Assembly: GCA_035399845.1 (NCBI GenBank)
Contig: DAOPJV010000029.1
Span: 1-64,000 of the forward strand
Reading direction: 5' to 3'
Length of the DNA stretch: 64,000 nt
Origin: ECT2AJA-110-A sp035399845
Lineage (GTDB): Bacteria > Planctomycetota > Phycisphaerae > UBA1845 > UTPLA1
Position 1 is the first letter of the stretch. Each line of letters opens with the position of its first letter. The position numbers and the translations under genes are program-made. Positions 1-8,363 of the stretch are shown piece after piece. The notes below the pieces were generated by a model that saw only the letters and a program-made list of their open reading frames with translations, searched no databases and was not told the DNA's origin.

Positions 1-306
1 CGGGGCCCCGGCGAAGTCGGCCGGGTAATCGCAGCGAAACGAACCGTCGCGGACGGGGATCGACGTCGATGAAGTGTGACCGCGATCCGTCGTGACGCGG
101 ACATGCAGGGCCTCGATGACGCCCCCGTCAACGGTCCCCCGGATCGGCAGGTCGCCGCGATTCAGATCATGGATAGCGGCGGCAGCGGCGGCATCGCCCC
201 AGCGAACCATCGGCGGTGCGGCCGCGGCGTTTTCCGCCAACGCCGGCGCTGCCGCAGTGAGCAGGCACGTGATGAGAGTCATGAAAATGCGAGACAGCGC
301 GTTCAA
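1..306 (-). CDS. Secreted protein, N-terminal part (runs off the left edge)
   Basis: An open frame on the minus strand starts at a TTG at 306 with GGAG (316-319) nine bases upstream; an in-frame ATG lies at 280-282. The product begins MNALSRIFMTLITCLLTAAA and then PALAENAAA, a typical Sec signal peptide: short basic start, hydrophobic core and an Ala-x-Ala cleavage site. The visible mature part (about 75 residues) contains RGTVDGGVIEALHVRVTTD and ends at the window edge, possibly a beta-sandwich or carboxypeptidase-regulatory-like fold, but I do not recognise the family. The plus-strand frame covering the same bases, which joins the methyltransferase frame, has no such features and is treated as a shadow. 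Confidence 0.6.
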   Translation of the reverse strand, partial: MNALSRIFMTLITCLLTAAAPALAENAAAAPPMVRWGDAAAAAAIHDLNRGDLPIRGTVDGGVIEALHVRVTTDRGHTSSTSIPVRDGSFRCDYPADFAGAP

Positions 307-561
307 GAAAGGACACTCCACATCAGGAGACAACCGGCGCCGGGCCTAAGCCGACGACCAGCGGCCCACAATATTCTATCATCGATAAGCAGGCCAATGA
401 GAATCAGGGAGTTACGTCACCGATTCTTCGCCGATGTTCAGCCCCGAATCCGACCCGACAGACTTTGCAGGACGGACCTGAATCAGGCGACCAATTCACA
501 GCGCCGCTCGCGCCCTGGATCGTCAGCCGATGTGGGCGTAACCTCATGCAATTCAGAACCA
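307..561. promoter_or_regulatory. Divergent intergenic region upstream of the methyltransferase
   Basis: This 255-base region separates the minus-strand secreted-protein gene from the plus-strand methyltransferase. It is A/T-richer around 368-410 (ACAATATTCTATCATCGATAAG), a reasonable place for divergent promoters. No confident -35/-10 pair, repeat or RNA gene was seen. Confidence 0.35.
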
Positions 562-2160
562 ATGGAGCGATTGCCCCCCATGGCGCATGGCCAGATACCA
601 ATCATCGATCTCTTTGCCGGGCCGGGTGGACTCGGCGAGGGTTTTGCGGAGTGCGCCGTCGGCGGTTCCAGACCATTCCGAATCGCGTTGTCCGTCGAAA
701 AAGACGAGCACGCACATGAGACACTGCGGCTTCGGTCCTTCTACAGGCAGTATCGATACGAGAATCGAAAGATCCCGGCCGCGTATTACCAGGCGCTTCG
801 TGGCGATCTTTCGATCGAGAACCTGGCCAAACGCTGCCCGGACGCCTGGGATCGCGCAGTGCATGAAGCACTATGTGCGACGCTCGGAGATCCAGACGAC
901 GACCGCCGGATTGAAGAGACCATTCGTGACCGGCTCAAAGCGTCGGGTGACACGCCTCGGATCGTCATCGGCGGTCCGCCGTGTCAGGCGTATTCGCTTG
1001 TTGGGCGCGCCCGCAACAAGGGCAACGCGGACTACGTCCCTGAGGCTGACCATCGGCATCACCTGTATGTCGAATACCTCCGCATCATCGCCCAGACATG
1101 GCCGGACGTATTTGTGATGGAGAATGTCAAGGGCGTCCTCTCGTCACGGCTGAATGGGCAATTGATTTTCCCACGAATCCTCAAAGACCTTGAGGATCCG
1201 AATCTGGCAATTACCGGGAAGCCCGCCGGCCGCAGCAACAAGCGTTACAGATTGGTCTCGCTGACCAGACCGTCGCACACTCGCAACCAAACAGACCCGA
1301 AGGACTTCATCGTAAGGTGTGAGGACTACGGAATTCCGCAATGTCGCCATCGCGTCATTATTATTGGATTGCGCGAAGACCTTGATGCGGAGTTCAAGCC
1401 TCCTCATCACCACGGCAGGACCGTGACTGTGGGCGAAGTCATTGGGGGACTCCCGAAACTGAAGAGCCGGCTTTCTCGACGGAGCCGCGCAACCCTTTCG
1501 CTATCCGAGGCGATTGAATCCTCATTCACCTCAAGGCTCGAGCGGGAGATTCGCGACTCCGCCAGTTTCAGCGTCGTTCAGAGATGCCGGAAGATCTGCA
1601 GTCAGAAGCCCCGGAAGAGTCAGACCGGCGAAGGTCGGGATGATGTCGCGCCGACGATCGAAGACAAGACGCTTGAAGCCTGGTTAACAGACGATCGCCT
1701 GGGAACGTTCATTCCCAATCATGAGGCGCGAAGCCACATGGCCAGTGATCTGATGCGATATATCTATGCTGCGTCGTACGCCGAGAGCCTCGGTGAGTCC
1801 CCCACACTCAGTAAGTTCCCCCGGAGCCTGTTGCCAAACCACGAGAACGCAAAGTCGGCGACATCAATCCCTCCGATATTCAACGATCGATTTCGCGTGC
1901 AGCTGTGGAACCAAGCCGCCACGACGGTAACGGCGCACATCGCAAAGGATGGCCACTACTACATCCACCCGGACCCTGAGCAGTTCCGAAGCCTCTCCGT
2001 ACGTGAAGCGGCCCGTCTTCAGACGTTTCCTGACAATTACTACTTCTGCGGTCCCCGCACGTCACAATACACGCAGGTCGGCAACGCCGTTCCACCGCTG
2101 ATGGCGCGCCAAATTGCAGAAAGTGTGTATGGATTCCTCAGGGAGGCAGGGCGAATATGA
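562..2160 (+). CDS. C5-cytosine DNA methyltransferase (Dcm-type)
   Basis: Transfers a methyl group from S-adenosylmethionine to C5 of cytosine in a specific DNA site. The ordered C5 motifs are visible: motif I IDLFAGPGGLGEGF near the N terminus, motif IV GGPPCQAYS with the catalytic Cys, motif VI VMENVKG, motif VIII CRHRVIIIG (QxRxR-like), then a long variable target-recognition region, and motifs IX/X SVREAARLQTFPD and QVGNAVPPLMA. Starting at 562 gives about 532 residues; 580 is an alternative, with GGAG 12 bases upstream. The open frame extends further 5' to 76, but that part has no methylase homology and overlaps the divergent gene. It overlaps vsr by four bases (ATGA). With the convergent ATPase-Z1-DUF4420-AIPR operon it probably protects host DNA within one defence island. 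Confidence 0.93.
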   Translation: MERLPPMAHGQIPIIDLFAGPGGLGEGFAECAVGGSRPFRIALSVEKDEHAHETLRLRSFYRQYRYENRKIPAAYYQALRGDLSIENLAKRCPDAWDRAVHEALCATLGDPDDDRRIEETIRDRLKASGDTPRIVIGGPPCQAYSLVGRARNKGNADYVPEADHRHHLYVEYLRIIAQTWPDVFVMENVKGVLSSRLNGQLIFPRILKDLEDPNLAITGKPAGRSNKRYRLVSLTRPSHTRNQTDPKDFIVRCEDYGIPQCRHRVIIIGLREDLDAEFKPPHHHGRTVTVGEVIGGLPKLKSRLSRRSRATLSLSEAIESSFTSRLEREIRDSASFSVVQRCRKICSQKPRKSQTGEGRDDVAPTIEDKTLEAWLTDDRLGTFIPNHEARSHMASDLMRYIYAASYAESLGESPTLSKFPRSLLPNHENAKSATSIPPIFNDRFRVQLWNQAATTVTAHIAKDGHYYIHPDPEQFRSLSVREAARLQTFPDNYYFCGPRTSQYTQVGNAVPPLMARQIAESVYGFLREAGRI

Positions 2161-2582
2161 GGACCGATCCGCACACGCCGGCGCAGCGCAGCTTCAATAT
2201 GTCGCGGATCAGGGGTCGCGACACAAAACCAGAAATGGCGGTACGGCGATTTCTGCATCGGCGTGGCTATCGGTACCGGCTCCATGTTTCGGGGCTGAAA
2301 GGAAAGCCGGACCTGGTCTTCACTCGCCGCCGAAAAGCCATCTTTGTTCACGGCTGCTTCTGGCACAGACACAGCTGTGACAACGGCCGGGCTATGCCCA
2401 AGTCTCGCGCTGAATTCTGGAATCGCAAATTCCGAGATACTCGCAAACGCGATGAGTTCTCCCTGAAATCTCTAGAAACCGAGGGCTGGAAGACGTTTGT
2501 CATTTGGGAATGCGAGATTCGCCGCAACTGTGCCAGCACGTGGCGGCAACTAATTCGGTTCTTAGGCCCTCCACAATCCTAG
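2157..2582 (+). CDS. vsr: Very short patch repair endonuclease Vsr
   Basis: Strand-specific endonuclease that nicks next to T:G mismatches arising by deamination of 5-methylcytosine, so its usual partner is a C5 methylase like the gene it overlaps by four bases. The 141-residue length is normal. Family motifs are present: the N-terminal RSFNMSRIRGRDTKPEMAVR segment, GYRYRLHVSGLKGKPDLVF with the catalytic Asp, the zinc/active-site segment FVHGCFWHRHSC, and the C-terminal GWKTFVIWECEIRR. The overlap implies translational coupling with the methyltransferase. It ends 12 bases before the stop of the convergent AIPR gene, so the two transcription units meet tail to tail. Confidence 0.95.
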   Translation: MRTDPHTPAQRSFNMSRIRGRDTKPEMAVRRFLHRRGYRYRLHVSGLKGKPDLVFTRRRKAIFVHGCFWHRHSCDNGRAMPKSRAEFWNRKFRDTRKRDEFSLKSLETEGWKTFVIWECEIRRNCASTWRQLIRFLGPPQS

Positions 2583-2594
2583 TCACAATTCCTG

Positions 2595-4670
2595 CTATGC
2601 TTCCTCAAGCTCCATCTGACACCCTTCTGACTGGAGTCTAGCAAGTGCCTCCATCGCAATCAGACTCTGCTTTTCGCTCGGGAGCCTGTGGGGAATCGCT
2701 GATGCAACATCCAACACGCCGCGTTCAATCGGTGACAGCAGTTTCCTGGACGTACCCCATTCCAGCAACTGTCCCCAAAATTCAGCACCGGCGTTTAGAA
2801 CAGCAGCCTGAGCCTCAATACCGTTCAGTACACGCTGCTCCTTGATTGCGTCCATTGTTGCATCTTTCTGCTCTCCTGCGGAAATCAATTCACGATGCCA
2901 AGCCGCCGGCCAGTCAATCCTTGCTTCCTGCATTCGCTTCCAGCAGGCCTTCTGTTTTGCCCATTCCGTCACGTTCCTCACCGCGGCCGGGGAACTCACA
3001 AGAACATCGTTTGCAACCTTTGTGACCGCAACAAATGCGGACTCCATCGCGCTGGATATTCCTTGTTGTTGCCAGATCCTGTCGAAGTCCACCGCTTTTC
3101 TGCTCACACGGGCATCATGAGCAATCTTCGCAATTGCGTACGCAACAATATTCGCCCGGTACCCTCCTTCATACCACGACTGTTCCGGCACCAGTTTCTC
3201 CACTGAACGGAACACAACGGCCTTTGCGATCGCGTGTCTGTAGAACATCTCATTGAACGCGTCCGACTCCTTCGCCCAGTCCTCACCGACAATCCTGGCA
3301 AACTCTGCAAAGTTCTTTTGGGCGCCTCTGCTTACAACATCAGGATACTCTTGCCATACCATCAGGAACTTCGCAAAATCTGTCTTGCTGAACATCTGCT
3401 TCCTAGGGTACTCAAGATCGAACTTCTTCCGTTTCGCAGGAGTCAAGCGAGCCCGTGCGTCCTGATACTGTCCACGGGCTCGCTCGTAAAACCACTTCGA
3501 CTCGCGAAAAGCGCCATCGGGCGACGGCGCATACATACGGCGAGAAAACCCCTCCATCCGTACATGAAACGGGTGGTTGGCAAAGAAGTCTGCGGCGTTA
3601 ACACGGTTCTGACTGTTTGCGTATTCGGATATCCGCGGGACGACATCAAGCGCTGTCTCTGGATCAACGATTGAGAGCTTCATCTGCACAAAAACGTGAG
3701 CCAGATTATTGTCCTTCTTACGCCCCGCCGCGTGAATAGACGCCGTTGTCTGTCCTCCATTCACAATCTGCAGGTTCTTCAACTTGGTAACCAATAGCCC
3801 GTCTCTCGATTCTTTCGTCTCGATTACCTCCGCCGTCGCTGTAATACCGTTGTTATACGCAAAGAACATCTCCGGATCGTTCTCGAGGGTGATTCGAAGC
3901 CCCTTATTCACCTTTCCACGGGCCTGCAGAAACACACGAACATTTTGCTCCAACAGTCGCGCCCCCCAACGATCATAAATCGAGGCCAGCTGACCACCCG
4001 GAATCACAAGGAGATACGCCTCATAATCAGCCTCGGTTAGGTGCGCCCGCAATGCAGGGATACCGCCACCAAAGTCACTAACCAAGTCAACTTCGATGTC
4101 CTCACGTCCTCGACCGGCGATCACGTATCGATGTAAACGACTGAGATCCCAAACACCGAATGTGACCGGAACACCGTCGATCTTCTCAGCTGGCCTGCCG
4201 TCCACCCTGGCACTGAGAACCCGGTTCGTTATAAGCAGGATTCTGACCTTGTTAACGACCGGCCATCGCATCGCAATCAGGTCTGCCAGTCCAAACGCTG
4301 CGGTGCTTTCCTCAAGTCGATCCCTGAAGCCCTCATCAAGGGCCCTGAGTACAAAGTTGATTGCGCGATTGAAGATGGTGTTCAACTCGGAGGCGGGTAG
4401 CGACTTGGTTTGGTCCGCTGGCCCAAGATCAGCAATAATGAGACTCAGGACACCATCCGACGCAAGGGGATCGCCGCCATAACCGTCGATTCGTATTCCG
4501 CGCGGGGAGACATAGTGTGCTCGATCAGCCGTCTCAAGATCGCCAGCATCTACTACATAATCACAGAATCTCTCAAAAAAAGCGTCCTCTACATACTTGC
4601 CGCCTGCATCCGCGGAGCTGTACACATCCTGAAACAGCTCCTTGTTGAATTCCTGCAGATCATCTGACAT
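2595..4670 (-). CDS. AIPR-family abortive-infection protein
   Basis: A 691-residue protein of the AIPR (abortive infection phage resistance) family. The diagnostic central block is clear: DPEMFFAYNNGITATAE, then LKNLQIVNGGQTTASIHAA, then ISEYANSQNRVNAADFFANH. Its N-terminal region (SADAGGKYVEDAFFERFCDY) is also typical. The biochemical role of the family is not settled; members occur in phage-defence loci. It is the last gene of the minus-strand operon, starting two bases after the DUF4420 stop, with GGGGGAG upstream, so the two are translationally coupled. Together with DUF4420, Z1 and MutL-like ATPase it gives the full content of an Mza-type system. Its base composition is more A/T-rich than the flanking chromosome, which suggests acquisition by transfer. 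Confidence 0.9.
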   Translation of the reverse strand: MSDDLQEFNKELFQDVYSSADAGGKYVEDAFFERFCDYVVDAGDLETADRAHYVSPRGIRIDGYGGDPLASDGVLSLIIADLGPADQTKSLPASELNTIFNRAINFVLRALDEGFRDRLEESTAAFGLADLIAMRWPVVNKVRILLITNRVLSARVDGRPAEKIDGVPVTFGVWDLSRLHRYVIAGRGREDIEVDLVSDFGGGIPALRAHLTEADYEAYLLVIPGGQLASIYDRWGARLLEQNVRVFLQARGKVNKGLRITLENDPEMFFAYNNGITATAEVIETKESRDGLLVTKLKNLQIVNGGQTTASIHAAGRKKDNNLAHVFVQMKLSIVDPETALDVVPRISEYANSQNRVNAADFFANHPFHVRMEGFSRRMYAPSPDGAFRESKWFYERARGQYQDARARLTPAKRKKFDLEYPRKQMFSKTDFAKFLMVWQEYPDVVSRGAQKNFAEFARIVGEDWAKESDAFNEMFYRHAIAKAVVFRSVEKLVPEQSWYEGGYRANIVAYAIAKIAHDARVSRKAVDFDRIWQQQGISSAMESAFVAVTKVANDVLVSSPAAVRNVTEWAKQKACWKRMQEARIDWPAAWHRELISAGEQKDATMDAIKEQRVLNGIEAQAAVLNAGAEFWGQLLEWGTSRKLLSPIERGVLDVASAIPHRLPSEKQSLIAMEALARLQSEGCQMELEEA

Positions 4671-4672
4671 TG

Positions 4673-5665
4673 TTAGTTCTCCCCCGCGACAAATCGCTCC
4701 ACTTCTTCAGCCTCGAGACCAAACGGTTCACACTGACTCAATGCGATTTCATAGCGGACGCTCGAGACTCCGACCGGAATGTCAGACGCGGCGAGGCGAG
4801 GAAACCCATTTGTTACTCGGTAGGCACGAACACTACCCTCCACCCATCGCATGTCAGAGTAGTCGTCCGCAGATCTGAATCCCCCAGCAGCAAGCACATT
4901 CTCGAGAGCGACGACGGCGGCGGCATCCAGATTTTCCACCGTGTTGCGGACGCGTGAAACTATGTCAGTCAGTGTATGTCCGATGTCAGAGTCCGCCGGC
5001 GCACGATCGAGATCAATGACAAACAGAAAAAGCGCATGCAACCCCGACTCATCCAGCTGACTTTCAGAACTCACTTTTACGTGAGGCGTCGCCCCACCAC
5101 GACGCGTCTTGACCTCAATGCACACCCTGCCGGTCTGAAAGTCCTTTGGCGCCCCCAGCGGCCCCACCCACGCCGAGACCGCATCAGCTGCATTGAGTAC
5201 GCCAATCAAGTGCCGCTCCAAGACTACCAACTCCCCGATAAGCCCTTTCTGCTCCTCAGGAGACAGCCGATGATCCCGGCCTCCTCTAAGCAAATGGTGC
5301 CATCGCCAAGTGCGGGCCAGCGCCTTGTGGACCATTTCCTTCTCATTTTCTGCGTTTGAGACGCAGGAGACAATATCCAGGCAAAGGCTGTGAAACAGAT
5401 CTCGGTGTACTGACTCATTCAGCCCGAAAACGAGAATTCGGCCATTTCCGCCGGGGCCGACGGCCTCCTTCACTTCAATCCCCTCCAACCGTGGCATCCG
5501 GCCATTCGGAGCCGCCTCCTTGTCGTGCTGTATGACAAAGAGGCATTTATCATCCACAGATTTGGCCCAGAATAATCCCCACCTCAATTCCGCATCCACA
5601 CGTCTTGCGTTGATGGATTCGGAGACCTTCGGCGGATCGAGGGTGTCCCATGGGTCATTCTTCAT
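4673..5665 (-). CDS. DUF4420 / PD-(D/E)XK nuclease-like protein
   Basis: A protein of about 330 residues matching the DUF4420 'PD-(D/E)XK motif' family associated with Z1 and AIPR genes. The putative nuclease core is DFQTGRVCIEVKTRRGG (D...ExK), followed by HVKVSSESQLDESGLHALFL, typical of this family. The start at 5665 (MKNDPWDTLDPPK) is preferred over the longer frame from 5695: GGAG sits seven bases upstream and the overlap with the Z1 gene drops to 11 bases. By inference it is the DNA-cleaving component of the defence operon; a non-nucleolytic adaptor role cannot be excluded from sequence alone. Confidence 0.85.
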   Translation of the reverse strand: MKNDPWDTLDPPKVSESINARRVDAELRWGLFWAKSVDDKCLFVIQHDKEAAPNGRMPRLEGIEVKEAVGPGGNGRILVFGLNESVHRDLFHSLCLDIVSCVSNAENEKEMVHKALARTWRWHHLLRGGRDHRLSPEEQKGLIGELVVLERHLIGVLNAADAVSAWVGPLGAPKDFQTGRVCIEVKTRRGGATPHVKVSSESQLDESGLHALFLFVIDLDRAPADSDIGHTLTDIVSRVRNTVENLDAAAVVALENVLAAGGFRSADDYSDMRWVEGSVRAYRVTNGFPRLAASDIPVGVSSVRYEIALSQCEPFGLEAEEVERFVAGEN

Positions 5666-8363
5666 CCTCGTTCTCCATGTCATCGTCTTTGTCATCGCCG
5701 TAGTTCTCTTGCAACCACGTTGTATTCACAACATACTGGACCCGTTTCTCCTCCGTTTTTGTCGGTGGAAAACTGATACTCCATGCCAAAACCGGTACGA
5801 GCGTAGCGACGTTCTTTTCGCCGACTTCTACTTTGAGAAGATGTACTATCAGCAGCGGCCGCGGCCGAATAGCTCGATAGATCCTGTCCGGGTAGTTGAC
5901 GCTTTTCATTCCCTGCTTTTCATGTTCTTCTCTATACTGAGTTTCGACACGTAATGTCTCGGCTTCGTCTAGGCCAGTCTTCTCAACACCTCTCGACGCT
6001 ACTCGCTGTTTGTTCGTGATTCGAAGAGTTGTTGCGTCACTCTTGGTGCCGGCTGTTCGCGACTGACAGATGATTGGGATCCCAAGGGAATTGTCGGTCA
6101 CTGACTCGGGGGTCTCGCTCCCGAGACTTGCGAAGAGAACATCCCACAATCGCAGCTCATCGGCTTCACGATCCTCGATATATCGCCGTATTGGCCCAGG
6201 ATCTGTGATCAATGCTCCTGGGTGATTATCGAAGCCCGATAGGAAGTCCTTAATAAGTGCAACCGGCACTCCTCGGACCAGCCAGCCAGTCTTAACTTTG
6301 TCAGCCTTTGAGAGCTTCGTTTTTGAATTTTCCATCGAAGAGGCAAGCCGTCTAGCCGCATTCAGGTTTCTAGCCAGGACAGATTCTTCGCGCTTGAGGA
6401 TCGCGGTTTCCACAAAGTGGTTACCCAATCCGATACTCACAACAACTTTCTCACCTGATCCGATCTTATTGCGCGCAGTCACGATAAGCGTGTCGGGGTG
6501 ACTTCGAACCTTCAGACCGAATTGCTCTGGGGTTGCACCTGCGGCCTCCATCTGCCGCAATTCATCGCGGAGCATTTCGATGGATTCTGCGACATGCGAA
6601 TACCAGCCCTCAGCTTCCTCCGGCATCCAAACTCGGCAGAGATCTGCGTAATCCGGACGATAACCGAACCAACGGCCCATCTGCATCAATGTGTCGTACA
6701 TCATGGAGTTTCGAAGGAAGTAACTGATATTCAGTCCTTCAAGCGTAAGTCCGCGGGACAGCGAGAACCCCCCAACCGCCACAACACTCAGTCCGTTACT
6801 GGAATGATCCGCGTAATTCAGCGTTCCTGACGACTTGCTGTTGATCTCAACCACTTTGATCGGCGCAGCCGAATCATGGAGACTCTGCAGAACTTCGGCC
6901 CATACATGGCCAGCATCACTGAACTCGCGATGCCAAATGTCGTGCAAGGACGCAATCTCTGGATTGCGCATTGCCTGATTAAGTGGCAGCGCTCCGTGCA
7001 CCCTCACAGCGTCCTGCAATCGCGTCAGTCGAGAGTGAATCTCATTGCGCAGCTGCTTCTGTACATTCGTGAAACGCGAAGCATTCACAAGCATCGAACA
7101 GTGGGCCGTCCTGTGACCCCGTAGCAGGCGAATCGCTCGAGTCAGGACGAATGCACGAAGCGCGTCGATAAGACTGGGAGGCAAAGCCGCCACTACGTGG
7201 TCTATCTTGTGCCTTAGGGGCAACAAGTCTTCGTTATCATCAATATGCCTGACGACTGCCTGATCAGAGTTGAGGAATACGCTTTCGGGCCCGAAGTAAT
7301 TGGAAGGCGGATCAAGGCTGACGACAAAATGCCGTGGAAAGAGGTCCTGGCCGACCATTGCATCATACGTGTCAGGATCAATGAAGATATTGGCGAATGG
7401 TGTTGCCGTGTAACCAACATAGCAGCTCCGGCCAAAGAGCTTCAGCAATTCCCGAATCCGCCCATTAATTCGGGAGACTTCGTCCTTTCCGTACCTGATG
7501 TTGATGGAGGCGTTATCAGCTTCGTCATCGATAAGTAGCATCGGGATATCCACGGTTTCACCATTGTGACCGGCGCTGTGTTCCCGCAACCAATCGATGA
7601 GATTCTTGAGCGTCGTTGGGTTTTTCTTGATGACAAAGACAGCCGGCTCGTTGAGCGCCTGCAACTGTATCCCAAGACCAGTCGCCATCTGCTTGTTGAA
7701 GTCCTTAACCGAATTGGTAAATGTCACGGGACGCCGCGTTTGATCGTAGCGACCCACTCCAACAAATCGCTCACTTGTCTTCGATAAGAGGCGTGCGCTG
7801 TCGCGCCCCACAAATCCCTCATCAATCCGCAACTGAGTCTGGTTCCGGAGATTGTTGTGAATCCCCGCGATGACTACGATGAGCTTGTACCCGGCATCGG
7901 CTGCTTTGCAGATCAGGCCGGTGTAGTTCGCCGTTTTCCCTGACTGAACATGCCCGACCACCATTCCGCGTCGATCCCATGGCCCATCCCTGTCAGGGCT
8001 CTCCATCAACCCTAGGATCCGATCCGTAACCTCGTCTGATTTTGCTATGACTTGGCCCGAAAAGTGCTTGTCGCCGAGCAACTTTCTGTACCGGTTCCAG
8101 TAGTACGGATCTATCTCTGCTTGGGCGGCGTCGAGCCAAGGCTCGTATTCCCGCTCGGTGAGGACCGCCCCAATGGTCATTGTTACACCATGCCGCTCTT
8201 CAAACCTCCGTGCAAGGTATTCGGCCTCTGCATTGTCAACACTACAAGAATCGATGACCCGAAACTGCTCAATTAACTCGCGAATACGCGCCGGCGACGG
8301 ATTCGGTTCTTTGGAGAGGAACGCCTCCACGGCGGTCTCAAGATTCTCAGAATTGGTCGCCAC
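5655..8363 (-). CDS. Z1-domain helicase-like ATPase
   Basis: A 902-residue Z1-domain protein. Seen in order: Walker A-type GHVQSGKTAN (residues 137-146), Walker B/DEAD-like LLIDDEADNASIN, motif III-like YVGYTATPFANIFID, and the family-defining segment GGFSLSRGLTLEGL...MGRWFGYRPDYADLCRVWM. Z1 proteins are superfamily-2-like ATPases known from predicted restriction systems that carry MORC/MutL-like ATPases. The start codon is GTG at 8363, sharing one base with the upstream TAG stop and preceded by GGGGG. The C terminus is very acidic (DDKDDDMENEDEE). Likely role, by inference: DNA translocase coupled to the DUF4420 nuclease. Confidence 0.93.
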   Translation of the reverse strand: MATNSENLETAVEAFLSKEPNPSPARIRELIEQFRVIDSCSVDNAEAEYLARRFEERHGVTMTIGAVLTEREYEPWLDAAQAEIDPYYWNRYRKLLGDKHFSGQVIAKSDEVTDRILGLMESPDRDGPWDRRGMVVGHVQSGKTANYTGLICKAADAGYKLIVVIAGIHNNLRNQTQLRIDEGFVGRDSARLLSKTSERFVGVGRYDQTRRPVTFTNSVKDFNKQMATGLGIQLQALNEPAVFVIKKNPTTLKNLIDWLREHSAGHNGETVDIPMLLIDDEADNASINIRYGKDEVSRINGRIRELLKLFGRSCYVGYTATPFANIFIDPDTYDAMVGQDLFPRHFVVSLDPPSNYFGPESVFLNSDQAVVRHIDDNEDLLPLRHKIDHVVAALPPSLIDALRAFVLTRAIRLLRGHRTAHCSMLVNASRFTNVQKQLRNEIHSRLTRLQDAVRVHGALPLNQAMRNPEIASLHDIWHREFSDAGHVWAEVLQSLHDSAAPIKVVEINSKSSGTLNYADHSSNGLSVVAVGGFSLSRGLTLEGLNISYFLRNSMMYDTLMQMGRWFGYRPDYADLCRVWMPEEAEGWYSHVAESIEMLRDELRQMEAAGATPEQFGLKVRSHPDTLIVTARNKIGSGEKVVVSIGLGNHFVETAILKREESVLARNLNAARRLASSMENSKTKLSKADKVKTGWLVRGVPVALIKDFLSGFDNHPGALITDPGPIRRYIEDREADELRLWDVLFASLGSETPESVTDNSLGIPIICQSRTAGTKSDATTLRITNKQRVASRGVEKTGLDEAETLRVETQYREEHEKQGMKSVNYPDRIYRAIRPRPLLIVHLLKVEVGEKNVATLVPVLAWSISFPPTKTEEKRVQYVVNTTWLQENYGDDKDDDMENEDEE

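Noticed and set aside
76..561. 5' extension of the methyltransferase frame (about 160 extra residues)
   Set aside because: No methylase homology, Arg/Pro-rich composition, and it overlaps a minus-strand gene start with a clear signal peptide and ribosome-binding site.
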